From contig JAAMXY010000112.1 in NCBI GenBank assembly GCA_019677205.1, forward strand, positions 1-32,921: a DNA stretch of 32,921 nucleotides. Direction: 5' to 3'. This document shows, in pieces, positions 9,901-18,871 of this stretch. Every line of letters starts with the position of its first letter. Position 1 is the first letter of the stretch. Both the position numbers and the translations under genes were made by a program. The stretch comes from Pinguiococcus pyrenoidosus. Its lineage: Eukaryota; Sar; Pinguiophyceae; Pinguiochrysidales; Pinguiochrysidaceae. The notes under the pieces were generated by a model. It made no database searches and was not told the DNA's origin. It was given only the letters and a program-made list of their open reading frames with translations.

Positions 9901-10319
9901 TGCCTTATGGAGAACTGCTGAAGAAGATAGAGAGCGTCTCCGCCTCGGCTCGCCTCGTTGTGGACGTCGCCCAAGGTGTCTTTGCGGTGTTCCTGCTGCT
10001 TCCCGATGAGATCCAATGCGTGTTGACTGCCATGGTCATACCGGGCTTCGTGGGCATCATGGTCCGTAGCGGCGTCTTCACCTTCCAGTTGCTCGTGGCG
10101 GAGCTGGTGGGGGAGGCCATCGTGCTGCTTAGCTTGGTGACCGTCCTGTGCTTCGTGGTCTACGCCACGGAGGTGACCGCCGTGCGGGCGACTAAGCAGG
10201 TCGAGCAACTCATGTGGCCCCTGGGAAGCGAGGCGTTTCATCCGAGTTTCGACGTGGAGGCAAAGGTAACACCTGGCGGCAAGGCCTTAGATCGTCAAGG
10301 ACCCTACGTAGAGCGGTAA
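6906..10319 (+). CDS. Large Asp-box (BNR) multi-pass membrane protein, polycystin-like transmembrane region
   Basis: One open frame of 1137 residues from the ATG at 6906. The frame continues 186 bp upstream but without an ATG. Residues 1-24 form a signal peptide (MRIATLGLSLGLVGAQLLSA). About residues 30-340 are a beta-propeller-like ectodomain with five Asp-box motifs: SQDVGLSW (67), SRDAGASW (109), SGDSGLSW (235), SDDAGRSW (277) and the degenerate STKGGRDW (317). After an Asp-rich spacer come hydrophobic segments at about 358, 459, 527, 700, 730, 1018, 1040 and 1065. Between the second and third of these lies a Cys-rich loop with CxW (about 8360-8460). That loop and LLWLGTFGAALLQEALVFLP resemble the transmembrane part of large polycystin-like proteins of protists; this is my inference. 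The frame ends at a TAA inside CG|GTAAGA, a strong splice donor, so the true C-terminus may lie downstream (see findings). Function unknown, perhaps a receptor or channel. Confidence 0.82.
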   Translation: MRIATLGLSLGLVGAQLLSASAALASVSVQESADITAIPRDFVAVDVSDNAGLIVLAENAPGSVWLSQDVGLSWACVVFSAAHNFTDVATSPDGLQVAVATASGHLLTSRDAGASWLRSRVSSGRLAATSASAPSGRLSFAEAQGGVWVSNESVADGTGWQRVSTDDAQQWTDVAWCGDSGLSAVERRILVWDQRGEEFRVRAERLENRPLRHIVCSHDAQTLVAAEDAAGFWRSGDSGLSWFLSPVTTGRGWTSLSGDAPLRVLLAASSSGELWRSDDAGRSWRVAALAIANASLVALSPDGGVAVAASAHEVLVSTKGGRDWLADTADSLDLQNGNDDADADGSGDAENSDRRNEVAVLPVVFGFLVLMGALGIYASGLDAQDVLAPAEDSFVPKRQSVHPHLWYGLLLLSPLRMQRLELSSMWTWIWRELRASHLFLNTLRLRHKRVSRTLQVLELTMWVLSLMLVDALFFSAVFPRDDEAACPQQRSHSSCEALHAPWHLARRRCSWDAEAQSCDADGMHLSVRALVLLSLVSVVLAKPPQHFLSWLLRTKLPSDAAQAHLALSLHQKRLRRKRLQLVNKVFEREFSWLAREPYLRPRLYREGSLDGALAWPLRCQLRRNVEEAIDLGERLREEERRVAKLKPGSAGAFAESVFMRRRTVALIAIRDHMPLLGRGVFRPYALFPKLVVTRQYQRHLAALAALAYVLFSLAWLLYFGLAYEADVTLLWLGTFGAALLQEALVFLPLQTFVQRVFLPALLRRHVTLRRLERVQHHTTLAIFARCNPDAERLCPGLHQLLPYAAALHRVNEHFGVARYPTLELQSALMRDKRRNAIASLLIQAPRSERQLHFSRSALAALEASKGVCHAEVTRERSSPEGTLAASESDSEPSSTDERPGLHVVEADDEVISARIDEELSASVIEGYFREGKLSQSLAVPPNSPSTNWGPSHSGCETKWQSDGDEEEALQELVSIDSRSDVELASPTSTDAPRKLALSVPYGELLKKIESVSASARLVVDVAQGVFAVFLLLPDEIQCVLTAMVIPGFVGIMVRSGVFTFQLLVAELVGEAIVLLSLVTVLCFVVYATEVTAVRATKQVEQLMWPLGSEAFHPSFDVEAKVTPGGKALDRQGPYVER

Positions 10320-10460
10320 GAAGGAATGGCGGAGTCTACCGAGAAGCTCCAGTTTGGACGACCGTGTCTTCAGTCGGACTTTCCCATCCTTCGGTCTCAT
10401 TCTTCATCCTTCATCGTCATCGCCTGTTCTTCTCCATCTCTCGGTCCGTCTTTCTCACAG
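10316..10460 (+). other. Probable intron joining the BNR gene to the carrier reading frame
   Basis: It starts CG|GTAAGA exactly at the apparent stop of the BNR gene and ends with a long pyrimidine-rich run and TTTCTCACAG|G. At 145 nt it is a normal size for this window. Removing it keeps phase 2 and joins the BNR frame to the frame of the carrier (10461 onward). The alternative is that only the 3' site is used, within the 5' leader of the carrier. Confidence 0.5.
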
Positions 10461-10605
10461 GTCAGAAGCGAAGGCGCCGCAGCTGATTCCCTCGACGCAC
10501 ACAAATCAAATCAAATCGAAACGAAAAGCAAATCATCATCGCTTCGTCTCCGTCCGCATCCGCCCTCTCTTCCGCTTCGTCGCGAGTTCCGCAGGGATTC
10601 TCCCG

Positions 10606-12005
10606 ATGCGCCGGGCTATGGCGCAGCCTCGCTCCTCTCCTCTCGGTGGCCCTTCGCCCTTGAAGGACCCCGAGGCGCAGCAGGCGCTTTGTGAGCCGCC
10701 AGTGCCCTCCAGACGCCCGGTGCCTCTCATCATCCTGTGGTACAGCGCGGCGGCCTTGGCAGTCGTGACGTCTAAGAAGTGTCTCTCGGCCACCGAAGCG
10801 CCTCGCTTGCTGTCCTTAAGCCAGTCCATGGTGGCAACGGCCTTGTGTCTGGCGGAGATGCGTGGGCGACCAGGGGCGCTGCCTCCGCAGGCCTTGAGAG
10901 GCGTAGCCAGCGTGGCAGTGGTGTACACGCTGGGCTTTCTGTTGACAAATGTCAGTCTCATGCTGGGAAATGCCAGTTTTACCGAGACGGTAAAGGCCTC
11001 AGAGCCGGTGGCCAGCGTGTTGCTGGCGTTGCTCATGCTGGGAGAGAGGCCGACGCCAAAGGCGCTGCTCAGCATCTTGGTGCTCATGCTGGGGACGGCG
11101 TTGAGCTGCTTTGGAGAGGGCACAAGCTTCTCAGGTGCCCTCCAAATCTGGTGGCACCTCGGACTTGCGTGATAAGAAGAGCTCATGCACTTTGTTTGCC
11201 TGGTTTGTTTTGTTTGTCTGTTTTTTTTTTTCGTTTGTGTGTTTGTTTGTTTGTTTGTCCGTTTTTTTTTTGCCTGTTTTGGCTGGACTGAGTAGGATGG
11301 GGCCTCATCACAGCCCTCGCGGCCAACGTGATGTTCGCCCTGAGGTCTGTGTTTACGAAGCGGCTCCGTGTGCTTGATTTGGGCGGGAAAGGTAGCTTGG
11401 CTTCTTTGCTCTTGCTTCCATGCACGTGTGCATGCGTCCATCGATGTTCCGAGTCTGACCAAGAGCTACATGCTGCAGAGGTGACGCCGACGACGCTGTT
11501 CTTCTGCGTGAGCCTTGGAGGCATCGGCATGAACCTTGCGAGCTACGTCATGTCGTCCGAGCCTGGGATTGCCCAAGTAAGCTTGCGGTGGAATCGGCGT
11601 GAGTGGCATCTGTGGCGTGCTCACACGTCCTCCTTCGCGTTTCGCGCAGCTTCTGGCACCGACGGAGGGCGCGGCGCGGCTCGAGCAGGCGAACATTTTC
11701 CCGCTGCTCCTGCTCAACGGCATTGCGTATGGGATGTACAATTTGTCGTCCTTCAAGTGCCTGAACGTGATGCCCGTCGCCGGTGCGTGGAATGGACTTC
11801 TTCCGTGAAGCTTGCGCGAAATGGGTCGACCTTGGCACCAACGTTGGATCGTTCCCCTTTTGTAGAGCATGCTGTGTTCAACGTCTTCAGGAGGGTCTTC
11901 ATAATCGCGGCGACGATGATTGCCTTCCGCGTGCCACCCACGCTGTTCGGGATGATGGGGATCGCGATGAGTGTTGGCGGATTCATTCTCTACCTCCGAA
12001 GATGA
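10606..12005 (+). CDS. Triose-phosphate-translocator-family carrier (drug/metabolite transporter superfamily)
   Basis: Five exons from the ATG at 10606: 10606-11134, 11296-11391, 11479-11576, 11650-11782 and 11866-12005, giving 331 residues. The family exchanges sugar phosphates or PEP for phosphate, or carries nucleotide sugars, across plastid or Golgi membranes. Family signs are NASFTETVKASEPVASVLLA in the middle, ANVMFALRSVFTKRL after intron 1, PTTLFFCVSLGG, YNLSSFKCLNVMPVA, then HAVFNVFRRVFIIAAT and a terminal GGFILYLRR. About ten hydrophobic segments are present. I see no clear plastid leader from this ATG. The open frame continues upstream to the acceptor at 10460 with a Lys/Arg-rich stretch, so it may be the C-terminal part of a fusion with the BNR protein. 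Intron 1 is T-rich. The exon 4/5 join gives one extra residue relative to plant members, so that boundary is approximate. Confidence 0.85.
11200..11280 (+). repeat. T-rich and (TTTG)n tract inside carrier intron 1
   Basis: T runs of about 10-12 flank GTTTGTTTGTTTGTTTG within the intron 11135-11295, ending just before the branch/acceptor region GACTGAGTAG. It probably serves as an extended polypyrimidine tract. Confidence 0.85.
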
Positions 12006-12130
12006 AGGACAACCGTGGGCAATGCAGAGCTTTGTCCTGTCAGGTTTTGCATGGCTGGCTATCTTGCTGCTCATCCGGGGAACAACTGTACACGTGAGAG
12101 CCATCTTCTGACGAAAACAGTCGAGAGATC

Positions 12131-13351
<1,221 letters not shown>

Positions 13352-13879
13352 TTTCTGGACCTTCCCAACCGAAAGTGCTCCCGGCGGCGCGCTTACTTGG
13401 TCACTTACGGCGTTGGAGCTGAAGTTTTAGGTTTTCTCGTTGTTTCCTATAATACAATTCACTTTTTTCATAGTTTTTATATTTGAAAATATAGTACCCC
13501 GTTGAGTACTTTTCTGAGTTACCTCAAATTGTTGATTCAAGGCAGATGTTCCTGAATAGTATTATCAACTATATAAAATCAAATAAAATTAAAAAATGTA
13601 CACGAAATGCAGGTGTCGTTCATGGGCGTAAGCTCCACCAATCCGCTTCGGTCAACTTTTAAGTTCCTCAAGAGATCTATCCTTCCTCTCTAATATCCTG
13701 ATCTGCATCCCGAAAAGTTTACAAGGAAGCTCAACCGCCGTTTCCAAGTCTCGCCATAAGACAGCATTTGTTGAACCAAATCCTAAAGGCGGATTGCCTT
13801 TACAAACCCACGTCTCTCTTCCCGCGCTTTTCGACGCCGCCAACGCCGCCGTTTGCGCACATTTCCCACCTGAGTCATC
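13352..13879. promoter_or_regulatory. AT-rich divergent spacer between NDUFS8 and LHC genes
   Basis: This 528-bp gap lies head to head between two starts. Positions about 13430-13612 are strikingly AT-rich (TATAATAC, ATATAAAATCAAATAAAATT) against the GC-rich surroundings, and no frame looks coding. I read it as a bidirectional promoter region. The TATATAAAAT at about 13571 is the best TATA-like element but is over 300 bp from the LHC start, so its role is uncertain. Confidence 0.5.
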
Positions 13880-14763
13880 ATGTTCAAGCTTCTGTGCCTC
13901 GCAACGACCCTTGCCGCTGCCGCGGCGTTCGCGCCCGTGCGCGGCACCGCGCGTCGCTCGGCCGTGAGCATGAAGCGGGCAGCTGCTGTCGACGCGCTGG
14001 TTGGCGCGGACGTCGAAACCAACGTGAGTGCGGATCGCGGGGTGGCAAGCATCTCTGTCCTTTGCCGTAGTTCCTGAGTAGCATTGCTGAGGGGCCGCTT
14101 GAAAGCTGCCGCTCCGCGGTGGCGGGGAAAGCGCTGACTCAACGGGGCCTCGTGCGCATGTTGAGGACGGAGGATCCGTTGGGCAAGGGCCCTTGGGAAG
14201 GGGCGGCGAGGACCGCACTTCGTGTCCGGATGGCAAGGACCTCCCTCAGCTCCGCGACGACGGCACTAAGCGATTTCCTGCACCCTTAGGGATTCTGGGA
14301 CCCGCTTGGCCTGGCCAAGAACGAGGAGGCGCTCGGTCGCCGGCGTCACGTCGAGCTCAAGCACGGCCGCGTCGCGATGCTTGCCGTCCTCGGTAACATC
14401 GTCACGGATGCCGGCTACCACCCGCTGTTCGATGGCAAGATCCCGGCTGGAATCGGCGCCATCTCCAAGGTCCCGACCGCCGGATGGGTGCAGATCCTCT
14501 TCGCGATTGCCGCCATCGAGCTCCGCTACGGCGGCTACGACGAGTCCAAGACCCCGGGAGACATCGCTGGCTTCGGCTCCGCCTTCATTCCGGAGGACCC
14601 GGTGGAGTACGAGAAGCTGCAGCTTCGGGAGCTCAAGCACGGCCGCCTCGCGATGATTGCCATCCTGGGCGAGCTTGTGCAGGAGCAGATCACCGGCCAG
14701 ACTGTCCTTCAGCAGCTTGTAGAGGGCAACGTCAACCCGTTCACCCCTGGCGCCTTCGTCTAA
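13880..14763 (+). CDS. Light-harvesting chlorophyll-binding protein (FCP/LHC family), plastid-targeted
   Basis: Two exons, 13880-14023 and 14290-14763, giving 205 residues. Residues 1-17 (MFKLLCLATTLAAAAAF) are a signal peptide ending in an AFAP motif, followed by an Arg/Ser-rich transit-like stretch. This bipartite leader is typical of nuclear genes for plastids of red-algal secondary origin, with Phe at the first position after cleavage. The mature part begins GFWDPLGLA. It has the two LHC generic motifs, ELKHGRVAMLAVLG (helix 1) and ELKHGRLAMIAILGELVQE (helix 3), whose Glu/Arg pairs bind chlorophyll and lock the two helices. Helix 2 (VQILFAIAAIELRYGGYD) lies between. The protein inserts in thylakoid membranes and gathers light for the photosystems. 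The short length and KHGR signatures fit fucoxanthin- or peridinin-type Chl a/c proteins rather than green LHCs, but the pigment cannot be told. The 266-nt intron separates leader from mature protein. Confidence 0.95.
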
Positions 14764-15190
14764 GTCCGTTTTGCGTGGATAGTCCGTGGTGCCAGCATAG
14801 ATGTGATATGCGTGGACGAACAGTACCGACGCATGTCGCGGACGAGCGTGAGCAGGGTTCGCAAGCGTTATCTTTGATAGGGACGCCAAGGAAGGATGCA
14901 CAAAGCAACATGTTCTAAAAAAAACGAGAAAAGTGCTTGCTTCTTAGCTGCACGTCACCAGCCAAATCTCCACATCAAAATCTGTGACATGCCCACGCCT
15001 GCTCTGCTTCTTCCTTTTCGTTCTTCTACACGGAAAGGACCAGCGCTACCCCCGTGCGAACCGCGCAGTCGGATCCTTCGATACACATGTTGGTCAGGTC
15101 AGGCGGAGAAAAAAAGCCTACTACATACTGCACAGCAACTTCGACGAACCCCGTTTCAGGCCCCACGCTTCATCCCAGGAACGCCCGAGC
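14764..15190. other. Spacer between convergent LHC and ABM-domain genes
   Basis: A 427-bp tail-to-tail gap with no convincing coding frame. It has an A-rich run at about 14915-14930 and holds the 3' ends of both genes. No structured element was recognised. Confidence 0.5.
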
Positions 15191-16457
15191 TTAGTAGCCC
15201 TTGTCAGAAAGGAGCGTCAGCTTCGCCTCCCAGAACACGGGACGGGGAGGCTTCTTGAAGATGCTTGGTGGAGGAGACGCAGCTGGGGCAGACGCAGCGG
15301 CGTCCTTCTCCTTCGACGCTTCCTGGTCACTCGCCGCCTCCTTCTCCTTCGACGTTTCCTTCTCATCGGAGCTTTGGGCAGACTGGCCGTGGGCGTTCTT
15401 GAAGCCCTGCCCCTCCCTCCACTTGGTGAAGCAGTCCTTGTTCTCCCAGATGGTGGTGCTGATGTAGTTCACTTCGTCCTCCGCGCTGCCATCCCGGCGA
15501 AGCATGTTGAAGCTCTGGAATCCCTCGCACTCCAGCAAGGACGAGGTGCGGTCTGCCCAGCGCTTCTCAAAGGCAGCCGCATTCTCCTCCGAAATCGAAA
15601 AGCGGTTCGTCGCCACGTAGGCCTCCGTATCCAGGACGGTCTTGCCGTCCGCATCCAGGGCACGCCATCCATCCACGATCGGCTGGCGATCGACCTTCGG
15701 ACTTGCCAGCGGCAGAATCGCCTCGTAGAAAGCGGGGCGAGGAGGACCCTTCATCACGGCAAGCGACTGGAACATTTGCACGAAGGCCATGAGCCCGCCT
15801 GGGAAGAAACGCTGTCATCGTGAGTCCACCACTCGCCATGTGCCGCTGCGACAAGAGCAGGTGGAAGCAAGTCGGGTGCTCTACCTCCGCCATGTGCCTC
15901 CTTGAAAGCCGGACCGCTTCGCCAAGCTTCGAAGTCTGCCTTCGTCTCCCAGATCGTGAAACCTTCCATTTCCGGCACCGTGTCGAGTCAGCGGAGGGGC
16001 TGTTGGAGCACAGCGTCGTCAAGAATGGCACGTACTCATGTAGTTGTACTCATCCGGAGCAGGCTTGCCGTCCTCCGCATCCTCTCTCCTCATGAGGTGG
16101 AAGTAGCGGAATCCAGGCAGGTCCGCCAGGCGGCTCTTCCGGTTCGCCCAGCGCGCCTTCGAAGCAACGATTGAGTCAGTGGGATCAGATCGTCCGCCTT
16201 TGTGCTTCCGTTCTTTCCTCCAAACACCAGACTACAATTTGGGGCCCTCCCACCTCGAACTCCGCTTCACAGCCATCGCGAACGGCGAAGCGGTTGCAAG
16301 CGATGTACCGCTCGCTGGGGATCTTGGCTCCCGTCTGGACCTCCGGCGACACGCCAGTGCTCTGGGCCATGCGCAGAGGTGTCACGGAGAAGCCAGAGAC
16401 GCAGTCAAGGGCAATGGCGCCAAGGAGCACCAGCATCCCAGAATTCATGGCCAACAT
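15191..16457 (-). CDS. Plastid-targeted protein with two IsdG-like ABM (heme-degrading type) domains
   Basis: Four exons on the minus strand: 16457-16254, 16156-16036, 15962-15885 and 15798-15191, giving 336 residues. The leader MNSGMLVLLGAIALDCVSGF is a signal peptide ending SGFSVTP, like the LHC leader, so a complex-plastid location is likely. Two antibiotic-biosynthesis-monooxygenase (ABM) ferredoxin-like domains follow. Domain 1: YIACNRFAV, then GFRYFHLMRR, FTIWETKADFEAWRSG and FKEAHGG. Domain 2: YVATNRFSI, then GFQSFNMLRRDG, TTIWENKDCFTKW and FKNAHGQ. Each keeps an N near the start and a W-x9-H, the spacing of the Asn-Trp-His triad of IsdG/IsdI heme-degrading oxygenases. Between the domains is a linker of about 60 residues; a Lys/Glu/Ala-rich tail (ETSKEKEAASDQEASKEK) and a final KKPPRPVFWEA block follow. 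That block echoes GPPRPAFYEA in the linker, suggesting a repeated module. Heme or tetrapyrrole breakdown is inferred from the triad, not shown. Confidence 0.85.
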
Positions 16458-16817
16458 CTTGCCCTTCGTTTCTGGAAGCTTCCTCCTGCCTGTTCCTCCG
16501 AGTCGTCGCGAGTGGGAAGGCTTGTCAACTTCGCTGCCAATCTCGGCAATGGACCGGGCCACGACTCCTCCAGCAGCGGCGGACGGAGAGATGCGAGGCG
16601 CGTGACAGAGGCTGGGAATGAAGGGCGGCGCCCAGGCAAGAACAAAGTGCTGCGCTGGCGCGCAGTATCGATAGGCGACAGCCGTAGCGCAAGTTGGGAG
16701 AGAGACGGCGCGAACACGGGCACAGGTGTCTCGTGCGAACCGTTTTTCCCTCCTGTTTCCCCCTGGAATCTTTCGCTTCGATGCGCATGAACTAGCTCTA
16801 TGTCACTCGTGTGCAGA
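16458..16817. other. Spacer upstream of the ABM gene, downstream of PHF5A
   Basis: About 360 bp between two minus-strand genes. It should hold the PHF5A 3' end and the ABM gene promoter and leader. Frames are open but Arg/Ser-rich and unrecognised. The frame of the ABM gene itself is open to about 16562 without a better start. Confidence 0.45.
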
Positions 16818-17469
16818 TCAACGCTGCTTGAAGCCGTACTTCTTCCTCTCGTAGTACAGATCCGTCTGTGGTGCGCAAAGGACGAAACGCATTAGATATC
16901 TGCAGACCAACCGCAGACCAAGAAGGTTGCGTAGATCGCTCCCCGACCGAGGCGTACCTTGCTGGAGCCCAGGTTCACGATTTTGGGGCATCCTTCGCGG
17001 TCCTTCTCCATCTGGACGCACTCGCGGCAGTAGTACGCATCGGACACGCCGGGCGCACCGCAAATCACGCATCGACCTGGAGACGTTGAACGCCAACTGT
17101 CAGTCCTGCGTCGTCATGGTCACTCTCGTGTCCCATCCCAAAGAATCCGCGCACCTTCGTAGGATCCGTAGTTGCATTCGTCGCAGATCTGTAAAAGGGC
17201 AACGAACATCGATCAGCATCTCCCGCTGACTCCTGGTGATATCACAGACTATGCATTATCCACGACGTACCCTCACGAGAACCTGCGGCCGAACATAGCT
17301 GTCGCAAATGACGCAGAGTCCTGTGAAGCCAAATGAGCAACATTAGCACAGAGAGAGGAAAGCACGGCGGAATTCGATGGGGCTCACCATCGTGATTCTC
17401 GCAAAGGCGGCCGATCGCCACACCGGGCTGCCGCCGGCACATCACAAGGTCTGGGTGGTGCTTGGCCAT
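16818..17469 (-). CDS. PHF5A: PHF5A/SF3b14b/Rds3 pre-mRNA splicing factor
   Basis: Five exons on the minus strand: 17469-17388, 17320-17271, 17188-17155, 17076-16958 and 16865-16818, all in phase, giving 110 residues, exactly the family length. PHF5A is a zinc-binding knot protein of the SF3b complex in U2 snRNP, where it helps SF3B1 hold the branch-point adenosine. Nearly invariant blocks are seen: [61 protein letters not shown], and the end [15 protein letters not shown]. The CxxC pairs that bind three zinc ions are all present. The gene for an intron-recognition factor is itself cut by four introns of 67-92 nt. It is head to head with the methyltransferase gene at 17701. Function and location (nucleus) follow from strong conservation. 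Confidence 0.97.
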
Positions 17470-17700
17470 TCTCTAAAGCCAATCAGAGCTCCTCAAAAGC
17501 CCAGTCGTGCAAAGTTGTCGACGAAGAAAGCGCCGCAAATGTGGCGCGAAAGGAGAGCCTCCAGAAAAATCGACAAGAAAAAACTATTAATCTAATATTA
17601 TTGCGTTTTAGTATATGGTATTTCACAATTCAAAAATACAAATGTCTCCATCTGTCACGACTGGCTCGCTTTTCCCGCCAAATCGCTGTCTTTGGCAGCG
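17470..17700. promoter_or_regulatory. Divergent promoter between PHF5A and methyltransferase genes
   Basis: A 231-bp head-to-head spacer. A CCAAT box lies at 17479-17483 and an AT-rich core at about 17575-17650 (TATTAATCTAATATTATTG). The design (AT-rich patch in a GC-rich divergent gap) repeats that of the NDUFS8/LHC spacer. Confidence 0.5.
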
Positions 17701-18624
17701 ATGGAACTCAGTCCGGAGGCGCTACAGGCGCTCGAGGGTCACTTACAGGCGCAGGGTGCTGGCGTGAGCGTGAACGAGCTACAGGACGCGCAACGGAGTG
17801 GCGGTGGCCGCGCGTTGCGCCAGCTTGTGGCGGAGGTTGGCTTTCTCTGTCGCTTTTGTCGTCCCGTTGACGACCCTTTTGGTTCACAGACCTCTGCGTG
17901 CGGCCCAGACCACTCAGGAAGCGGAAGAAGAAAGCGATGAAGACGCAGAGGAGATGCGCATCCCTTGGGCCGAAGGCGGGCGCTCTTTGGCCCCGCCTTG
18001 CGGCACTGACAAGGAGGACCTCAGCCGCATCGTGGAGGCACTGCGTATCGGAGCGTCGGACGTGATGTACGACCTCGGCTGTGGCGATGGCCGAGTGTGC
18101 CTCGCTTGTGCCAAAGCGGGCGCAAAACGCTGCATAGGAATTGAGATCGAGGAGGTGCTTCTAGACCGCTTTCGACAGGCCATTGCTAGGGGACAGAAGG
18201 CAGGAGAGCTGCAGCACGGCCAAGTTCTCGCAAAGTCTGAGGACCTTCGACTTTGCGACTTCTCGGACGCCACTGTCATCTACGTGTTTCTCTTGCCTGC
18301 GGCTCTCGAGGTCATCGAACCGCAGCTGCGAGCGGCAGTTGCGCAGGGGACGCGGCTCGTTTGCAACACCTGGGGGTGAGACAAGTTGCCTGTCGAGTGC
18401 CACCAAGGCAGTCAGTCTCCCAATCGAACGCAGCTCTCACCCGGCATTTCCTGTGCAGGCCGCGCGACTGGAGACCCGTGGAGACGCTGCAGCTGAACGA
18501 GCTTGGGACGCTGACGCTCTTGCTGTATTCCCAGTCGTCGATCAAGCCCGATAGCACAGGAGAAGACAGAACCCAAGGCAGTGGAGCTCGTGCCGCGATA
18601 GAGGACGGAGAGTCATCCCTTTGA
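17701..18624 (+). CDS. Class I SAM-dependent methyltransferase, substrate unknown
   Basis: Three exons, 17701-17835, 17918-18375 and 18459-18624, giving 252 residues. Intron 1 is the least certain because other phase-0 donors exist upstream, but a frame switch there is required. SAM-binding motif I is VMYDLGCGDGRVCLACA, followed by the acidic GIEIEE at strand 2. Further on are ATVIYVFLLPAALEVI and QGTRLVCNTW, then GPRDWRPVETLQ across intron 2. The order VxYLLP...G.R.V.....DW.P is seen in a group of small bacterial and eukaryotic methyltransferases, some of which (FAM173/ATPSCKMT) methylate lysine in mitochondrial ATP synthase. I do not claim that target. Residues 1-45 are acidic and helical (MELSPEALQALEGHLQAQ), joined to a Glu-rich stretch. 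There is no evident targeting sequence. Confidence 0.75.
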
Positions 18625-18645
18625 TCTCCACCTATTGGTTTCTAT

Positions 18646-18706
18646 CCAGTGATGTCATTGCCAGTGACGCCAATCCAGTGATGCCAATCCAGTGATGCCA
18701 ATCCAG
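18646..18706. repeat. 14-bp tandem repeat, about 4.5 copies
   Basis: Units CCAGTGATGCCAAT at 18675-18688 and 18689-18702 are identical. The copy at 18661-18674 has one change, the one at 18646-18660 is 15 bp with changes, and a partial copy follows. It sits in the short gap between the convergent methyltransferase and ABC1-kinase genes, as the repeat at 4523 does for another convergent pair. Confidence 0.9.
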
Positions 18707-18871
18707 AATTTTGCGATAGCCAGCGCTTCCAGGAGTGCTACCACTCGAGCCTGGAGAAAGATAGACTGTACAGAGGAAACGGAACGTAGAAGGCAGCTCC
18801 TTGTTCTCGGTTCTCCACTGCTGAGGGCAGGTCTTCGTAGCCAGTGCGAAATCACTCTGAAAACGCTTCGC

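Noticed and set aside
10536-11462. 308-codon minus-strand frame across the carrier gene
   Set aside because: Lys/Thr/Gln-rich peptide from the T-rich intron and shadow of the carrier exons; no domain.
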